From NCBI GenBank assembly GCA_020848835.1, contig JADLHJ010000050.1:1-43402 (forward strand): DNA of 43,402 nt. Direction: 5' to 3'. Positions 23,041 to 32,078 of this stretch are shown here, piece after piece. The notes beneath the pieces are model-generated. The model was not told the DNA's origin, did no database searches, and saw nothing but the letters and a program-made list of their open reading frames with translations. Position numbers and translations under genes: made by a program. This DNA comes from Candidatus Hydrogenedentota bacterium. GTDB lineage: Bacteria; Hydrogenedentota; Hydrogenedentia; Hydrogenedentales; SLHB01. Numbering within the stretch: the stretch's first letter is position 1; every line of letters begins with the position of its first letter.

Positions 23041-26000
23041 ATGTCGCAACGACAATCGATCACTCACCTACTATTTATATTCTTCGCTTCGCCATTTTTT
23101 TGCGCTATCGCGCAGAGCGTCGCGATCGTCAACGCCGGGTTTGACGAAGGCGCCGACGCGCCGACGGGATGGGCGTTGAGCGAAGGGACCGGCGAGTGGA
23201 TCGCGGAAGGGGAATCGGGAAAAGCCATTTCGGTGACGGGCACGGGCAGCGATGCTAACTTTTGGAAGTCAGACCCTGTACCGTTCGAACCGTTGAAAAC
23301 TTACCGGCTTCAGTTTCGCGCGCGTGGGTTCGGCGCGACGGGCGGCACGGCCATCTCAGGGCCGGAATTCTGCAACCGCGATATAGGCCAACTCACCGAT
23401 GCGTGGCAGACCTTCACCAGCTATTTTGTTTCGCCGACGGAAGTTGTCGCGGAAAACGCGTGGCTGCGGATGGGGCAATTTCAGGTAACAGGCAAGATCG
23501 CGTTCGATGCGTTGTCGATCGTGCGCGTGCAACCGGTGTACCTGGATTTTGGCGGGCCGCAACTCGGCAAGGGCGAAACGATCAACGGCAACGACTATGC
23601 ATTCGTCGCGCCGTTTGCGGACATGCAGACGAACCAGAGCCGCCCGCTCGCAGCAATGCGGGGCCGCTTTAACACCAATCGCTGGACCTTCGCCGCAAAC
23701 GATCAAGTGAGTTACGCGCATTTTGTTGCCACGCGCCGGCAAAACAGTGGCGCGGTGGAGATTATCGTGGAACCGTTTGGCGGCGGTAAGTTGAGTGTGT
23801 TGGCCGACAACGGCACCGCAGCCCCGCAAGAGATTGGAGCGATCACAGGCGCAGGAACGCACGCCATCACAATTCCGGCGGCGCTGTTTCCAGCCGAGCG
23901 CATCACGATTTCGCTCGCCGCGCAAGCGGTGGATGGCAACGCCGATGCGGTATCGATGCAGGTGCGCGGATATACGTATAAGGCCGTTCTTGACGGCGCA
24001 CCGTTGACGGCGGTTGGAGAGACAATGTACTGGGCGATGCCTACGGCGGACCCGAGGCTGCAGGTCGAGATCGCAGGTCTGGGCAGCGCGGTGCCCGGCG
24101 GACAGAATGCGTTGACCGCGCAGATCGTAAACACGTCCCCCGATGCAATTCCGACGACGCCGACGCTGTCGATTACGCGCGCGGGCCAGCAGCCCGAAAA
24201 CTTCGCGCAGCCAATGTTGATTGCAGCGGGCAACTCCACAATTCAGTTACCGTATCAGTTGCGCGGCGGCGGGCTGCACGATGTCGTATTCACAATGGGC
24301 GATGGCGTGCCCGCGCGTTTCGAAGGGCAAATCGATGTGCCGCGCCTTTACGATGCGACCTTCGGCGAAGTGCTGCCGCTTTCCGGTGACATCGCGGGAT
24401 TGTGGTGGGCGCCATCGGGATCGAAAGTGAGCAAGACGCATCCGATGCCCGCGGTTGCGGGCGAGCGCATTGTAATTCGCGCGGCGAAGAACGAGAGTGA
24501 GGCTGCGCAGTTGGTTGTGCGGCCCAGCGCGGAACTCGGCGGATTTGTCGCGCTTGGCGCGCCGCTTACCGGGCCGGGTGGCGTGGCGATTCCCGAAACG
24601 AATGTTAGCGTGTTGCGCGTGCGTTACGTGCAAACGGAGCAGGCGACAGACGAAAGTACCGTTGTTGGTCAATGGCCGGATCCGCTGCCTCCCGCGTCAA
24701 CCCCAGTTACGTTGGCGGGTGGACAAAACCAGCCGTTGTGGGTGCGGGTTACGGTGCCGCCCGGTGTGCCGGCGGGTAACTATGAGGGTACGATCGCGTT
24801 GCGCGGGAATGCGTACGCGGTGGATGTGCCGATCCGCGTCGAAGTCTTCGATTTTGAATTGCCGACGCGGCCGACCTGCACGACGACCTTCGGGTTTAAT
24901 CCGGAGTTGGTGTTCAAGTATCACCGGGTGAGCGATCCTGCGCAAAAGCGGCAGGTGCTCGATCTTTACTGGAAGAATTTCAGCGCGCACCGCATTGCGC
25001 CGTATAACCCCGCGCCGCTCGATCCGATGGGTGTCACGTGGCCGAACATCGAGGCGTACAAATCGGGCGCGAATACGGATATGAATGCGGCGTTTACGCC
25101 CGCGATCGATTGGGCCGCGTGGGACGGCAGCATGACCGTGGCGATGGATACCTACGGGTTCAACTCGTTTGTTATTCCGGTTCAGGGTATGGGCGGCGGC
25201 ACATTCCATTCGCGCACGGAACCGACACTGCTTGGCTACGCGGAGAGCGCACCGGAGTATGCGATGGCGTTTGCGAATTACCATCGCACGGTGCAGGAAC
25301 ATTTGCGCGAGAAGAACTGGCTGGATCGCGGCTACGTGTATTGGTTCGATGAACCCGATCCGAAAGACTACGAGTTTGTGAACAATGGGTTTCGTAAATT
25401 GAAAGAAGCGGCGCCGGACATTCGGCGGATGTTGACGGAACAACCCGATCCGGCGCTGGTTGGGCCGAATGTGTGGTGTCCAATCTCGGACGCCTTTGAC
25501 CAAGCGAAAGCGGATGAACGCATGGCGCAGGGCGATAAATTCTGGTGGTACGTGTGCACCGGGCCAAAGGCGCCGTATTGCACCTTGTTTCTTGATCATC
25601 CGTCGCTCGAGTTGCGCGTGTGGTTGTGGCAGACCTGGCAGCGGAAGATCAGCGGCATTCTCGTTTGGCAAAGCAACTACTGGACGAGCGATGCGGCGTA
25701 TCCCGATCCGAACGCGCCGCAGGACCCCTACGTGGATCCGATGAGCTGGATGTCGGGCTACGACACGCAAGCGAACACGAAGAAGCCCTGGGGCAATGGC
25801 GATGGACGTTTCATCTATCCTCCGGAGAGTTCGAGCGTGCGTCAGGGCGAGCCGATTCTCGAAGGGCCCGTCGATAGCATTCGCTGGGAAATGCTGCGCG
25901 ACGGCGTGGAAGACTATGAGTATCTGGCCATACTCCGGCGCCTGATCGGGGAAAAGGAACAGGCTGGGAAAGACGTCGCGCAGTATAAGACGCTGCTCGA

Positions 26001-26112
26001 TGTGCCGCCCGCGATTACGATCAGCGCGAAAGAGTTCACGACGGACCCCGCGGCGATCGAAACACAGCGTCTCGCAATTGCGAAAGCGATTGAAGCGGTC
26101 AGCAAACTGTAA
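23041..26112 (+). CDS. Exported GH123-like glycoside hydrolase with DUF4091 domain
   Basis: 1023 residues. Residues 1-25 are a signal peptide. The N-terminal 160 residues resemble a carbohydrate-binding jelly-roll (VNAGFDEGADAPTGW, then YRLQFRARGFGATGG). A central beta region includes an Ig-like part ending near IRVEVFDFELP (about 600). The catalytic-type TIM barrel follows, with TTFGFNPELVFKYH, a strand-end DE pair in VYWFDEPDP, and SGILVWQSNYW. The last part has SIRWEMLRDGVEDYEYL, the hallmark of DUF4091. The known GH123 members are beta-N-acetylgalactosaminidases using neighbouring-group help, for which an Asp-Glu pair is needed. The stop codon overlaps the next start. Confidence 0.82.
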   Translation: MSQRQSITHLLFIFFASPFFCAIAQSVAIVNAGFDEGADAPTGWALSEGTGEWIAEGESGKAISVTGTGSDANFWKSDPVPFEPLKTYRLQFRARGFGATGGTAISGPEFCNRDIGQLTDAWQTFTSYFVSPTEVVAENAWLRMGQFQVTGKIAFDALSIVRVQPVYLDFGGPQLGKGETINGNDYAFVAPFADMQTNQSRPLAAMRGRFNTNRWTFAANDQVSYAHFVATRRQNSGAVEIIVEPFGGGKLSVLADNGTAAPQEIGAITGAGTHAITIPAALFPAERITISLAAQAVDGNADAVSMQVRGYTYKAVLDGAPLTAVGETMYWAMPTADPRLQVEIAGLGSAVPGGQNALTAQIVNTSPDAIPTTPTLSITRAGQQPENFAQPMLIAAGNSTIQLPYQLRGGGLHDVVFTMGDGVPARFEGQIDVPRLYDATFGEVLPLSGDIAGLWWAPSGSKVSKTHPMPAVAGERIVIRAAKNESEAAQLVVRPSAELGGFVALGAPLTGPGGVAIPETNVSVLRVRYVQTEQATDESTVVGQWPDPLPPASTPVTLAGGQNQPLWVRVTVPPGVPAGNYEGTIALRGNAYAVDVPIRVEVFDFELPTRPTCTTTFGFNPELVFKYHRVSDPAQKRQVLDLYWKNFSAHRIAPYNPAPLDPMGVTWPNIEAYKSGANTDMNAAFTPAIDWAAWDGSMTVAMDTYGFNSFVIPVQGMGGGTFHSRTEPTLLGYAESAPEYAMAFANYHRTVQEHLREKNWLDRGYVYWFDEPDPKDYEFVNNGFRKLKEAAPDIRRMLTEQPDPALVGPNVWCPISDAFDQAKADERMAQGDKFWWYVCTGPKAPYCTLFLDHPSLELRVWLWQTWQRKISGILVWQSNYWTSDAAYPDPNAPQDPYVDPMSWMSGYDTQANTKKPWGNGDGRFIYPPESSSVRQGEPILEGPVDSIRWEMLRDGVEDYEYLAILRRLIGEKEQAGKDVAQYKTLLDVPPAITISAKEFTTDPAAIETQRLAIAKAIEAVSKL

Positions 26113-27509
26113 TGCAGCAGAAGCAGACGGACATTCGCGTCGTTCGTGCGGAACTCTATCTCCTGCCGATCCAGACGCGCGTGCCGCTAAAGTTCGGCAA
26201 CGAGACGCTTACCCATGTGACGGTCGCGCGTGCGCGGGTGCGGGTTGAGAATCGCAAAGGTACCGTGGCCGAAGGTTGGGGCGAGACGCCGCTAAGCGTG
26301 CAGTGGGTGTGGCCGAGCGCGGTTGCCTACGAAACGCGGCACGAAGCGTTGAAGGCATTCTGTGTTTCGTTGGCGAAGGCCTGGGCGTCGTTTGAAGCGT
26401 GCGGGCATCCGATGACGGTGGGCGCTGCGTTTCAAGCGGGGCCGCTCCACGATCTTTGGCGCGAGTACAATGCCACGCACGATCACGCGATGCCCTGGCT
26501 TGCGGCGCTGGTGTGTTGTTCCCTGTTCGATATTGCCGTACACGATGCCTACGGCAATTCGCTGAACTTGCCCACCTATGCGACGTATAACGCGGACTTC
26601 ATGAATTGCGATCTGAGCGCGTTTCTTGAGGGAGATGCGTCGGTTTCCTTTGCAAAAAAACATCCGCAAGATTTTTTTGTGCAGCAGTGTGTGCAGCGAT
26701 TGCCCGCGTGGCACCTCGTGGGTGGAAAAGACCCTATTGATGAATCCGAACTTGATGGTTCCGAGCCGAACGATGGATACCCCGTGTTGTTGCGCGATTG
26801 GATTGCGCGCGACGGTTTGAAATGCTTAAAGGTGAAACTGCGCGGGAACGATGCCGCGTGGGACTACGACCGACTGATGGGCGTGGGCGATATCGCAGCG
26901 GAAATGGACGCGGATTGGTTGTCGGCGGATTTTAATTGCACGGTGACCGATCCTGCGTATGTGAACGAAATTCTCGATCGCTTGATGATCGAGAGCCCGC
27001 GCGTATACGGCATGCTGCTGTATGTTGAGCAGCCGTTTCCGTATGAACTCGAAGAGCACCGCATTGACGTGCATAGCGTATCCGCGCGCAAGCCATTGTT
27101 TATGGATGAGTCCGCGCACGATTGGAAATTGGTGCGGCTCGGGCGAGAATTGGGCTGGACGGGCGTCGCGCTGAAGACGTGCAAAACGCAGACGGGCGCG
27201 CTGTTGAGCCTGTGCTGGGCGAAGGCGCACGGCATGACGCTGATGGTGCAGGACCTGACAAACCCCATGCTCGCGCAAATTCCGCACGTGCTACTCGCGG
27301 CGCACGCAGGGACGATTATGGGTGTCGAGACGAATGCGATGCAATTCTACCCCGAGGCGTCGAACGCAGAGGCGAAGGTGCATCCAGGGTTATATACGCG
27401 ACGCAAGGGGCGTGTGGATTTCGCTTCGGTGAGTGGACCGGGCTTTGGATATCGGGCGACGGAAATCAACCGACCGTTGCCGGGCTCCATCATTCTCACT
27501 GGAGTGTGA
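26112..27509 (+). CDS. Enolase-superfamily (mandelate racemase/muconate lactonizing type) enzyme
   Basis: 465 residues. Starts at an ATG overlapping the previous stop (TAATG), so the gene is co-translated with the GH123-like hydrolase. Superfamily residues are visible: the KxK motif in LKCLKVKLRG, metal ligands in LSADFNC, YVEQPFP and FMDESAHDW, and a second catalytic lysine in VALKTCKTQTG. Enzymes of this type abstract the proton alpha to a carboxylate, giving dehydration, racemisation or epimerisation. Pairing with a glycosidase hints at sugar-acid metabolism. No signal peptide, so it acts in the cytoplasm. The subgroup cannot be fixed by eye. Confidence 0.87.
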   Translation: MQQKQTDIRVVRAELYLLPIQTRVPLKFGNETLTHVTVARARVRVENRKGTVAEGWGETPLSVQWVWPSAVAYETRHEALKAFCVSLAKAWASFEACGHPMTVGAAFQAGPLHDLWREYNATHDHAMPWLAALVCCSLFDIAVHDAYGNSLNLPTYATYNADFMNCDLSAFLEGDASVSFAKKHPQDFFVQQCVQRLPAWHLVGGKDPIDESELDGSEPNDGYPVLLRDWIARDGLKCLKVKLRGNDAAWDYDRLMGVGDIAAEMDADWLSADFNCTVTDPAYVNEILDRLMIESPRVYGMLLYVEQPFPYELEEHRIDVHSVSARKPLFMDESAHDWKLVRLGRELGWTGVALKTCKTQTGALLSLCWAKAHGMTLMVQDLTNPMLAQIPHVLLAAHAGTIMGVETNAMQFYPEASNAEAKVHPGLYTRRKGRVDFASVSGPGFGYRATEINRPLPGSIILTGV

Positions 27510-27514
27510 CGAGA

Positions 27515-27916
27515 TTAGTTTTGTGTTGCCTGTTCCGGCGTCAATCTTCCGAGCGGCGTGCGATCGAAGTCCGTATCGAGCGATACAATCTTTAGATCGT
27601 TGAGTACTGCTGCGGTAAATTGGTAGGCATCATCGAAGTCAAGCCCATATTCCGCAGCGCGCCTAAGTTCAATTTGCACCTGCTCGTCGTTGAGGGCAAG
27701 CCGAATGACGTTAACTTTCGCTTGCTCAATGTCTCGAAGAAAATCGATCCAAAGATTCCAGGATCGCTTAAACAGATAAATTGCGACAGAAAACATTCCG
27801 AATTCGGTGACATACAAATTTGTTCCGTCAACACTGCTCAGGAAGGCTGCTGCTGCATCAGTGTGTTGGCGTTTGAGTATGACTTCGAGAAGGACGTTGG
27901 CGTCAACCAGATACAT
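27515..27916 (-). CDS. PIN-domain toxin, VapC-like
   Basis: 133 residues. PIN ribonuclease motifs are present: MYLVDANVLLEVI at the N-terminus with Asp5 and Glu12, LDFDDAYQ with the central acidic pair, and SLDTDFDRT near the end. VapC toxins cleave tRNA or rRNA. It overlaps the upstream small gene by 14 bases, the usual antitoxin-toxin order. Confidence 0.87.
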   Translation of the reverse strand: MYLVDANVLLEVILKRQHTDAAAAFLSSVDGTNLYVTEFGMFSVAIYLFKRSWNLWIDFLRDIEQAKVNVIRLALNDEQVQIELRRAAEYGLDFDDAYQFTAAVLNDLKIVSLDTDFDRTPLGRLTPEQATQN

Positions 27917-28121
27917 TCTTTCTCCACGAATCTAGTATGTCGTGTTGAATTTCTACGCTGCTCCGCGTTTCGCCGGAATCCTTCAGCCCACCCAGCCACG
28001 TAAGCTTTAGCCGGTGCGTTGCATTTGCTGGAGCCTTTTCTTCCAGCTCTGAAACCAACTGCTCCACCTTGGCCTGCTTTTCGGGTGAAAGATGCGCTAT
28101 CCTATCGAGTAAAGAACCCAT
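27903..28121 (-). CDS. Antitoxin of the VapBC-like pair
   Basis: 72-residue, charged protein with MGSLLDRIAHLSPEKQAKVE as a helical N-terminus, of the DUF2281-like type, and a C-terminal tail (DILDSWRKNV) suited to wrapping a toxin. No clear ribbon-helix-helix or AbrB fold was recognised. Position and overlap with the PIN gene are the main evidence. Confidence 0.75.
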   Translation of the reverse strand: MGSLLDRIAHLSPEKQAKVEQLVSELEEKAPANATHRLKLTWLGGLKDSGETRSSVEIQHDILDSWRKNVSG

Positions 28122-28211
28122 TTTGCCGTACTCACCGGGTCAAATTAGACTGTACCTTGTGGCAAGCATAACTTTATTAAAGCATAAGCTCCACTTTTAT
28201 CAGGAAAAGGC

Positions 28212-29537
28212 ATGAATACCTCAAGATGCGTTTCTGGGCGGCATGAAGTAGTGTCTCGGCGCAAGTTTGTAGCAATCGCAGCCACAACGTTCCTGGGTCC
28301 CAACATTATAACGAGCAAAGCGCTTGGCGCGGACGGTGCGACACCTGCGAGCGAACGGCTCACGCTCGGCTTTATTGGCATGGGCAATCAGATGGGCGGG
28401 CATGTGGGAACATTTCTTGGGCGCGACACGTGTCAGGTTGTCGCGGTATGCGATGTGGAGTCGCGGCGTTTGGAGCAGTATAAGACGCGCGTGAACGAAA
28501 CTTACGCGCAGAAATCGGGGCAGGGTTCGTATAAGGGATGCGATGCGTACAAGGATTATCGAGAACTGCTGGTGCGCGAGGATATAGATGCCGTAGTGAT
28601 CGCGACACCGGAACATTGGCACGCGTTGCAGGTGGTGGATGCGGCGAATGCGGGTAAGGACATCTATTGCGAGAAGCCGTTGTCGCACACGATTCGTGAG
28701 GCGCGCGCGATGGCGACGGCGGTGCGGCGCAATGCGGTGGTGTTTCAGACGGGGAGCCAACAGCGATCGGAGCGCGGGTTTCGCGTGGCGTGCGAGTTGG
28801 TGCGCAACGGGCGAATAGGAAAAGTACACACCGTGCACGTGAACGTTGGCGGGCCGCCGGTGGATTGTTATTTGCCCGCGCAGACGACGCCGGAAACATT
28901 GGATTGGGACATGTGGCTGGGCCCGGCGCCGTATCGCTCGTACAACGAAGATATTGCGCCGCCGATGGAATATGAGGGCTGGCCGAATTGGCGTGCGTAT
29001 CGCGATTATTCCGGCGGGCAAATGTGCGATTGGGGCGCGCACCATTTCGACATCGCGCAGTGGGGACTTGGCATGGACGAGTCGGGGCCGGTGGAAATTT
29101 ATCCGCCGGACGCCACGCATGAGCGGTTGACCTATGTGTATGCAAACGGGGTGGTGATGCAGCACGGCGGCGGCGCTGGCGGCAAGGCGGGCGTTGAATT
29201 TATCGGCGACGCCGGTCGCGTCATGGTGAATCGTGGGTATTTGGAAACGGATCCGGCGCATCTGGTGAATGAACTTCCAGGGCCGAACGAGATTCGCTTA
29301 TATGAGAGCGACAACCACGCCGACAACTGGTTGGAATGCATTCGCACGCGAAGCAAGCCGATCTGCGATGTAGAGGTAGGCGCCAGATCGATTTCGGTCT
29401 GCCACCTCGGAAATATCGCGTATGAATTAAAACAGCCATTGAAGTGGGACCCAGCGAAAGAACAGTTTGTTGGCGACGAAGAGGCGAACCGTAAACTTTC
29501 ACGTTCAATGCGGAGCCGGTGGACGTTGCGGGCGTGA
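28212..29537 (+). CDS. Gfo/Idh/MocA-family oxidoreductase with Tat signal
   Basis: 441 residues. A twin-arginine signal (VSRRKFVAIAATTFLG) sits at about 15-30, predicting export with bound cofactor. The Rossmann fold follows: LGFIGMGNQMGGH for NAD(P), VVAVCDVES, DAVVIATPEHWHALQ and the family lysine in EKPLSHTIREA. The C-terminal domain has WDMWLGPAPYRSYNED and MCDWGAHHFDIAQWG with the HHFD-type catalytic region of exported Planctomycete-like members. Probable sugar or glycoside redox chemistry in the periplasm. A GGAAAAGG site precedes the ATG. Confidence 0.92.
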   Translation: MNTSRCVSGRHEVVSRRKFVAIAATTFLGPNIITSKALGADGATPASERLTLGFIGMGNQMGGHVGTFLGRDTCQVVAVCDVESRRLEQYKTRVNETYAQKSGQGSYKGCDAYKDYRELLVREDIDAVVIATPEHWHALQVVDAANAGKDIYCEKPLSHTIREARAMATAVRRNAVVFQTGSQQRSERGFRVACELVRNGRIGKVHTVHVNVGGPPVDCYLPAQTTPETLDWDMWLGPAPYRSYNEDIAPPMEYEGWPNWRAYRDYSGGQMCDWGAHHFDIAQWGLGMDESGPVEIYPPDATHERLTYVYANGVVMQHGGGAGGKAGVEFIGDAGRVMVNRGYLETDPAHLVNELPGPNEIRLYESDNHADNWLECIRTRSKPICDVEVGARSISVCHLGNIAYELKQPLKWDPAKEQFVGDEEANRKLSRSMRSRWTLRA

Positions 29538-29561
29538 TGTACCTATCCCAAAAATAAAAAA

Positions 29562-29586
29562 GAGCCGAATTCGAATTCGGCTCTAC
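29562..29586 (-). terminator. Terminator and REP-like palindrome, copy 2
   Basis: A perfect 22-base palindrome, arm GAGCCGAATTC, lies 20 bases after the DegT gene stop. On the minus strand it is followed by six T, A and five T, a textbook terminator for the DegT gene. On the plus strand it is followed by TACG, as in the other palindromes of this family. Confidence 0.85.
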
Positions 29587-29603
29587 GTAATTCACTAGTT
29601 CTC

Positions 29604-30953
29604 TTATGCGCTGGCTATTTCGGCCGCGTGCGCGTGGATTTTTTCAATCGCGTCGGCGATTTGATCCATGTCGGATTCCGGGCCGAGCAGCATATTCTGC
29701 GTGAACCACACCGCTTCTTCGGTCAGCTTGTCGTTTTGGGGGCACTCAATACGCGCGAGGTAATCGTCAATGCGCTGTTTCCCGTAGACGTTCATGAATG
29801 GGCGCGACATAACGCGGTCAACGATGTATTGCTCCTTGTTCAATTTCTTGTAGCCCGTCGAACCGGGAATGCCTTCGGCGCTGAGTGCTTTCAAGAATTT
29901 CTCGCGCGGTAGGCCGCCAAATTTTTCCGCGTCGAAACGGAACATGTAGAGGTGATATGCGTTTCGCGTGCAGCCTTCGTACATTTTCGCCGGTGCGATG
30001 CCCGGTATTTTTTCCAGTCGTGCCGTGAGGCGTTTTGCGTTTGTCTCACGAGTTTTGCTTTGCGCCTCCACGCGGTCCAATTGCCCGAGGAGGATCGCGC
30101 CCTGGAACTCCGTCATGCGCAGGTTCGCGCCGCTACGGGCGTAGACGCCGGGCGATTTCACGCCGGGAAATGCGCGGCCGTTGGAATGAAACGAATACGC
30201 CTGGTGGTAGAGTTCTTCATCGTTGGTGAGCATCGCGCCGCCATCGCCCGCGCTGATGTTCTTTGTTACCTGAAAGCTGAAGCAGCCAGTCTTGCCAAGC
30301 GTGCCGACTTTTTTGCCGCGCCATTCCGCGAGGTGGGACTGGCAGGCGTCTTCGACGACGGGAATGCCTTTGGCGTCCGCGATCTTTGCGACCGTATCTA
30401 CGTCATATGCCGCGCCACCGAGATGCACGGGAAGAATGCAACGCGTGTTTTCAGTGAGCGCCGATTCAATTTTAGTTGCGTCAATTTGGAAGGTTTCAAT
30501 ATCGGTGTCCACAAAGATTGGCAACGCGTGTTGAAGTAGAACCACGTTTATTGTGGCGCTAAAGGTGTAGGGCGGCACGATGACTTCGTCACCGGGGCCG
30601 ACATCCACCATATTCATGGAAGTGATGAGCGAAGTTGTCCCGCTGGATACGGCGAGGCAATATTTTGCGCCGGTGAGTTCGGTGAATCGCTTTTCGAAAT
30701 CCGCCACGTAAGTGGTCTGCCCGGCGAAACGGTACCAGCCCTTCTTGCGAATGACATCGAGCCATCGCTCCTCTTCGGCCGGATCGTAGACGGGCCAGGA
30801 TGCAAAGGAATCTTTGCGGATCGGTTCTCCTCCGAGGATGGCGGGCTTGGTGGCTTCGGCAGCGAACACGTTTAACGATGTCACTTGTGCAGCAATTGCG
30901 GATGCCGCGGCGGTCTTCAAGAAGGCGCGGCGTTGAATGGTGGTGTGTTTCAT
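29604..30953 (-). CDS. DegT/DnrJ/EryC1/StrS aminotransferase-like protein with Tat signal
   Basis: 449 residues. N-terminal twin-arginine-type signal (IQRRAFLKTAAASAIAAQV). The PLP fold type I domain has AVSSGTTSLITSM, VIVPPYTFSATIN, VVEDACQSHLAEW and the Schiff-base lysine in FQVTKNISAGDGGA. These enzymes transaminate keto-sugars for surface glycans or antibiotics, normally in the cytoplasm. Export through Tat would be unusual for an enzyme that needs an amino donor. The lysine and PLP pocket look intact, so it is not simply a dead homologue. It follows the two cNMP-fold genes on the same strand. Confidence 0.9.
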   Translation of the reverse strand: MKHTTIQRRAFLKTAAASAIAAQVTSLNVFAAEATKPAILGGEPIRKDSFASWPVYDPAEEERWLDVIRKKGWYRFAGQTTYVADFEKRFTELTGAKYCLAVSSGTTSLITSMNMVDVGPGDEVIVPPYTFSATINVVLLQHALPIFVDTDIETFQIDATKIESALTENTRCILPVHLGGAAYDVDTVAKIADAKGIPVVEDACQSHLAEWRGKKVGTLGKTGCFSFQVTKNISAGDGGAMLTNDEELYHQAYSFHSNGRAFPGVKSPGVYARSGANLRMTEFQGAILLGQLDRVEAQSKTRETNAKRLTARLEKIPGIAPAKMYEGCTRNAYHLYMFRFDAEKFGGLPREKFLKALSAEGIPGSTGYKKLNKEQYIVDRVMSRPFMNVYGKQRIDDYLARIECPQNDKLTEEAVWFTQNMLLGPESDMDQIADAIEKIHAHAAEIASA

Positions 30954-30983
30954 AGAACCCCCCTACTGATTAGTGTCAATACC

Positions 30984-31010
30984 GCCCGGCGCGGAGACCG
31001 GGCGCTACGC
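30984..31010 (+). repeat. REP-like palindrome, copy 3
   Basis: GCCCGG and CCGGGC arms around CGCGGAGA, followed by GCTACGC. Its CTA forms the stop codon (TAG) of the minus-strand 145-residue gene, so the repeat overlaps a gene end. Confidence 0.5.
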
Positions 31011-31442
31011 GGTGAAATGCTCCCATGCGCGACGTTCGAGCGCTTCGCGCACTTTCGTTTGTCCGTCTTGATCGAAGTATCGAGTAAGCGCGTCCCAAAA
31101 ATCGTTCCACATGAATCGAAGCACGAGACAATCTTCGTGCGCGATAACGGTGGCGATGCGCATCTTCTTCGGATTGAATTGCATCACTTCGCCGAGCAGT
31201 TCGGGTGCGTGGCCTTTGGAATCGGGCATATCGGCCTTTTGAATACGTACGGAACCGGTCAACAAAATGAAGCCGCGATCGCGGCCGCGACTGCCTTCGC
31301 GCGTCATGCGATGTCCTTTGCGCAGGCGTCGGACCTCCGAGATTTCCTGGAGCAAGCTGGCAAGCGTTTCGCGTTCGGACGGCGAGAACTCCGCAACGAA
31401 GGGGACTTGGATGATCGCCTCGTGAATTTCATGCGGTCTCAT
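31005..31442 (-). CDS. cNMP-binding-fold protein, paralogue B
   Basis: 145 residues with a cyclic-nucleotide-binding-like beta roll: RGFILLTGSVRIQKA, APELLGEVMQFNP and MRIATVIAHEDCLVLRF, which correspond to the strands and the phosphate-binding loop region of the CRP/CAP effector domain. There is no DNA-binding helix-turn-helix; the protein ends in a helix (REALERRAWEHFTA). It is clearly related to the next gene (shared GE-MQFNP, VLRFMW, AWEHF). A stand-alone sensor or regulatory subunit is likely; whether it binds a nucleotide is unknown, since the usual arginine of the binding cassette is not evident. Confidence 0.75.
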   Translation of the reverse strand: MRPHEIHEAIIQVPFVAEFSPSERETLASLLQEISEVRRLRKGHRMTREGSRGRDRGFILLTGSVRIQKADMPDSKGHAPELLGEVMQFNPKKMRIATVIAHEDCLVLRFMWNDFWDALTRYFDQDGQTKVREALERRAWEHFTA

Positions 31443-31537
31443 ATAGGTTGAAGTCTCCCCATATCGTTTGTCGTTCCGCGTTTGCGGACTTGGTCGGCAG
31501 CCACGCCACAGAATAACTAGGCAGCGCTGGGCGAAGA

Positions 31538-31560
31538 CCGCCTGAAGGCGGAACTACGAA
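31538..31560 (+). repeat. REP-like palindrome, copy 4
   Basis: CCGCC and GGCGG arms around TGAA, followed by AACTACGAA. Located between the two paralogous cNMP-fold genes. Same layout as the other three copies. Confidence 0.5.
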
Positions 31561-31578
31561 CTCAACTCCGGTCAAATC

Positions 31579-32016
31579 CTAGCGTAGGAAATGCTCCCAA
31601 GCTTGTGTTTCCAGCTTTTCCTTCAGCTTCGCGAGTTCATCTGCCGACAGAATCTGCTCGGCCTTCTGCCAAAACTCATCCCACATGAAGCGCAGCACGA
31701 TACTTTCCACCGCGCCGGCGCAGGTTGCCGTACGCACACCTGCGGGATTGAACTGCATGATTTCGCCGATGAGTTCCGGCGCTTTGCACGTGATATCGGG
31801 AAAGCCTGTCTTGCGCACCAGCACGGCGCCCTGCAAGAGAATGTAGCCTTTGTTGTCTACGTGTTCGCGTTCGTGGATGAATACGCCGCCTGCGGGGACG
31901 ACGCGCGGCGCGCTGATAGACTGGAGCAAGTCGGTCAGCTTCTCCACGAGCGGGTCGTCCAAACCCCTCATGATGCGGAGATCGCGGATCTTAATGCGGA
32001 CTTCGTCCATATCCAT
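31579..32016 (-). CDS. cNMP-binding-fold protein, paralogue A
   Basis: 145 residues from MDMDEVRIKIRDLRIM at 32016; frame further upstream only shadows the SDR gene. Same fold as its neighbour: GYILLQGAVLVRKTG, APELIGEIMQFNP, VRTATCAGAVESIVLRFMW and C-terminal ETQAWEHFLR. No DNA-binding domain. The pair is of equal length and tandem, separated by 136 bases containing a REP-like palindrome, consistent with duplication. Lies 62 bases downstream of the SDR gene on the same strand. Confidence 0.75.
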   Translation of the reverse strand: MDMDEVRIKIRDLRIMRGLDDPLVEKLTDLLQSISAPRVVPAGGVFIHEREHVDNKGYILLQGAVLVRKTGFPDITCKAPELIGEIMQFNPAGVRTATCAGAVESIVLRFMWDEFWQKAEQILSADELAKLKEKLETQAWEHFLR

Positions 32017-32078
32017 GGTGCGCCGTCCCCTTTCCTGGTTGGAAGCTCCGCCCGCCACTATGCTACCACGCAACCGGG

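Noticed and set aside
24697..25770. 357-codon open frame antisense to the GH123-like gene
   Set aside because: Arg-rich shadow without motifs opposite a catalytic domain.
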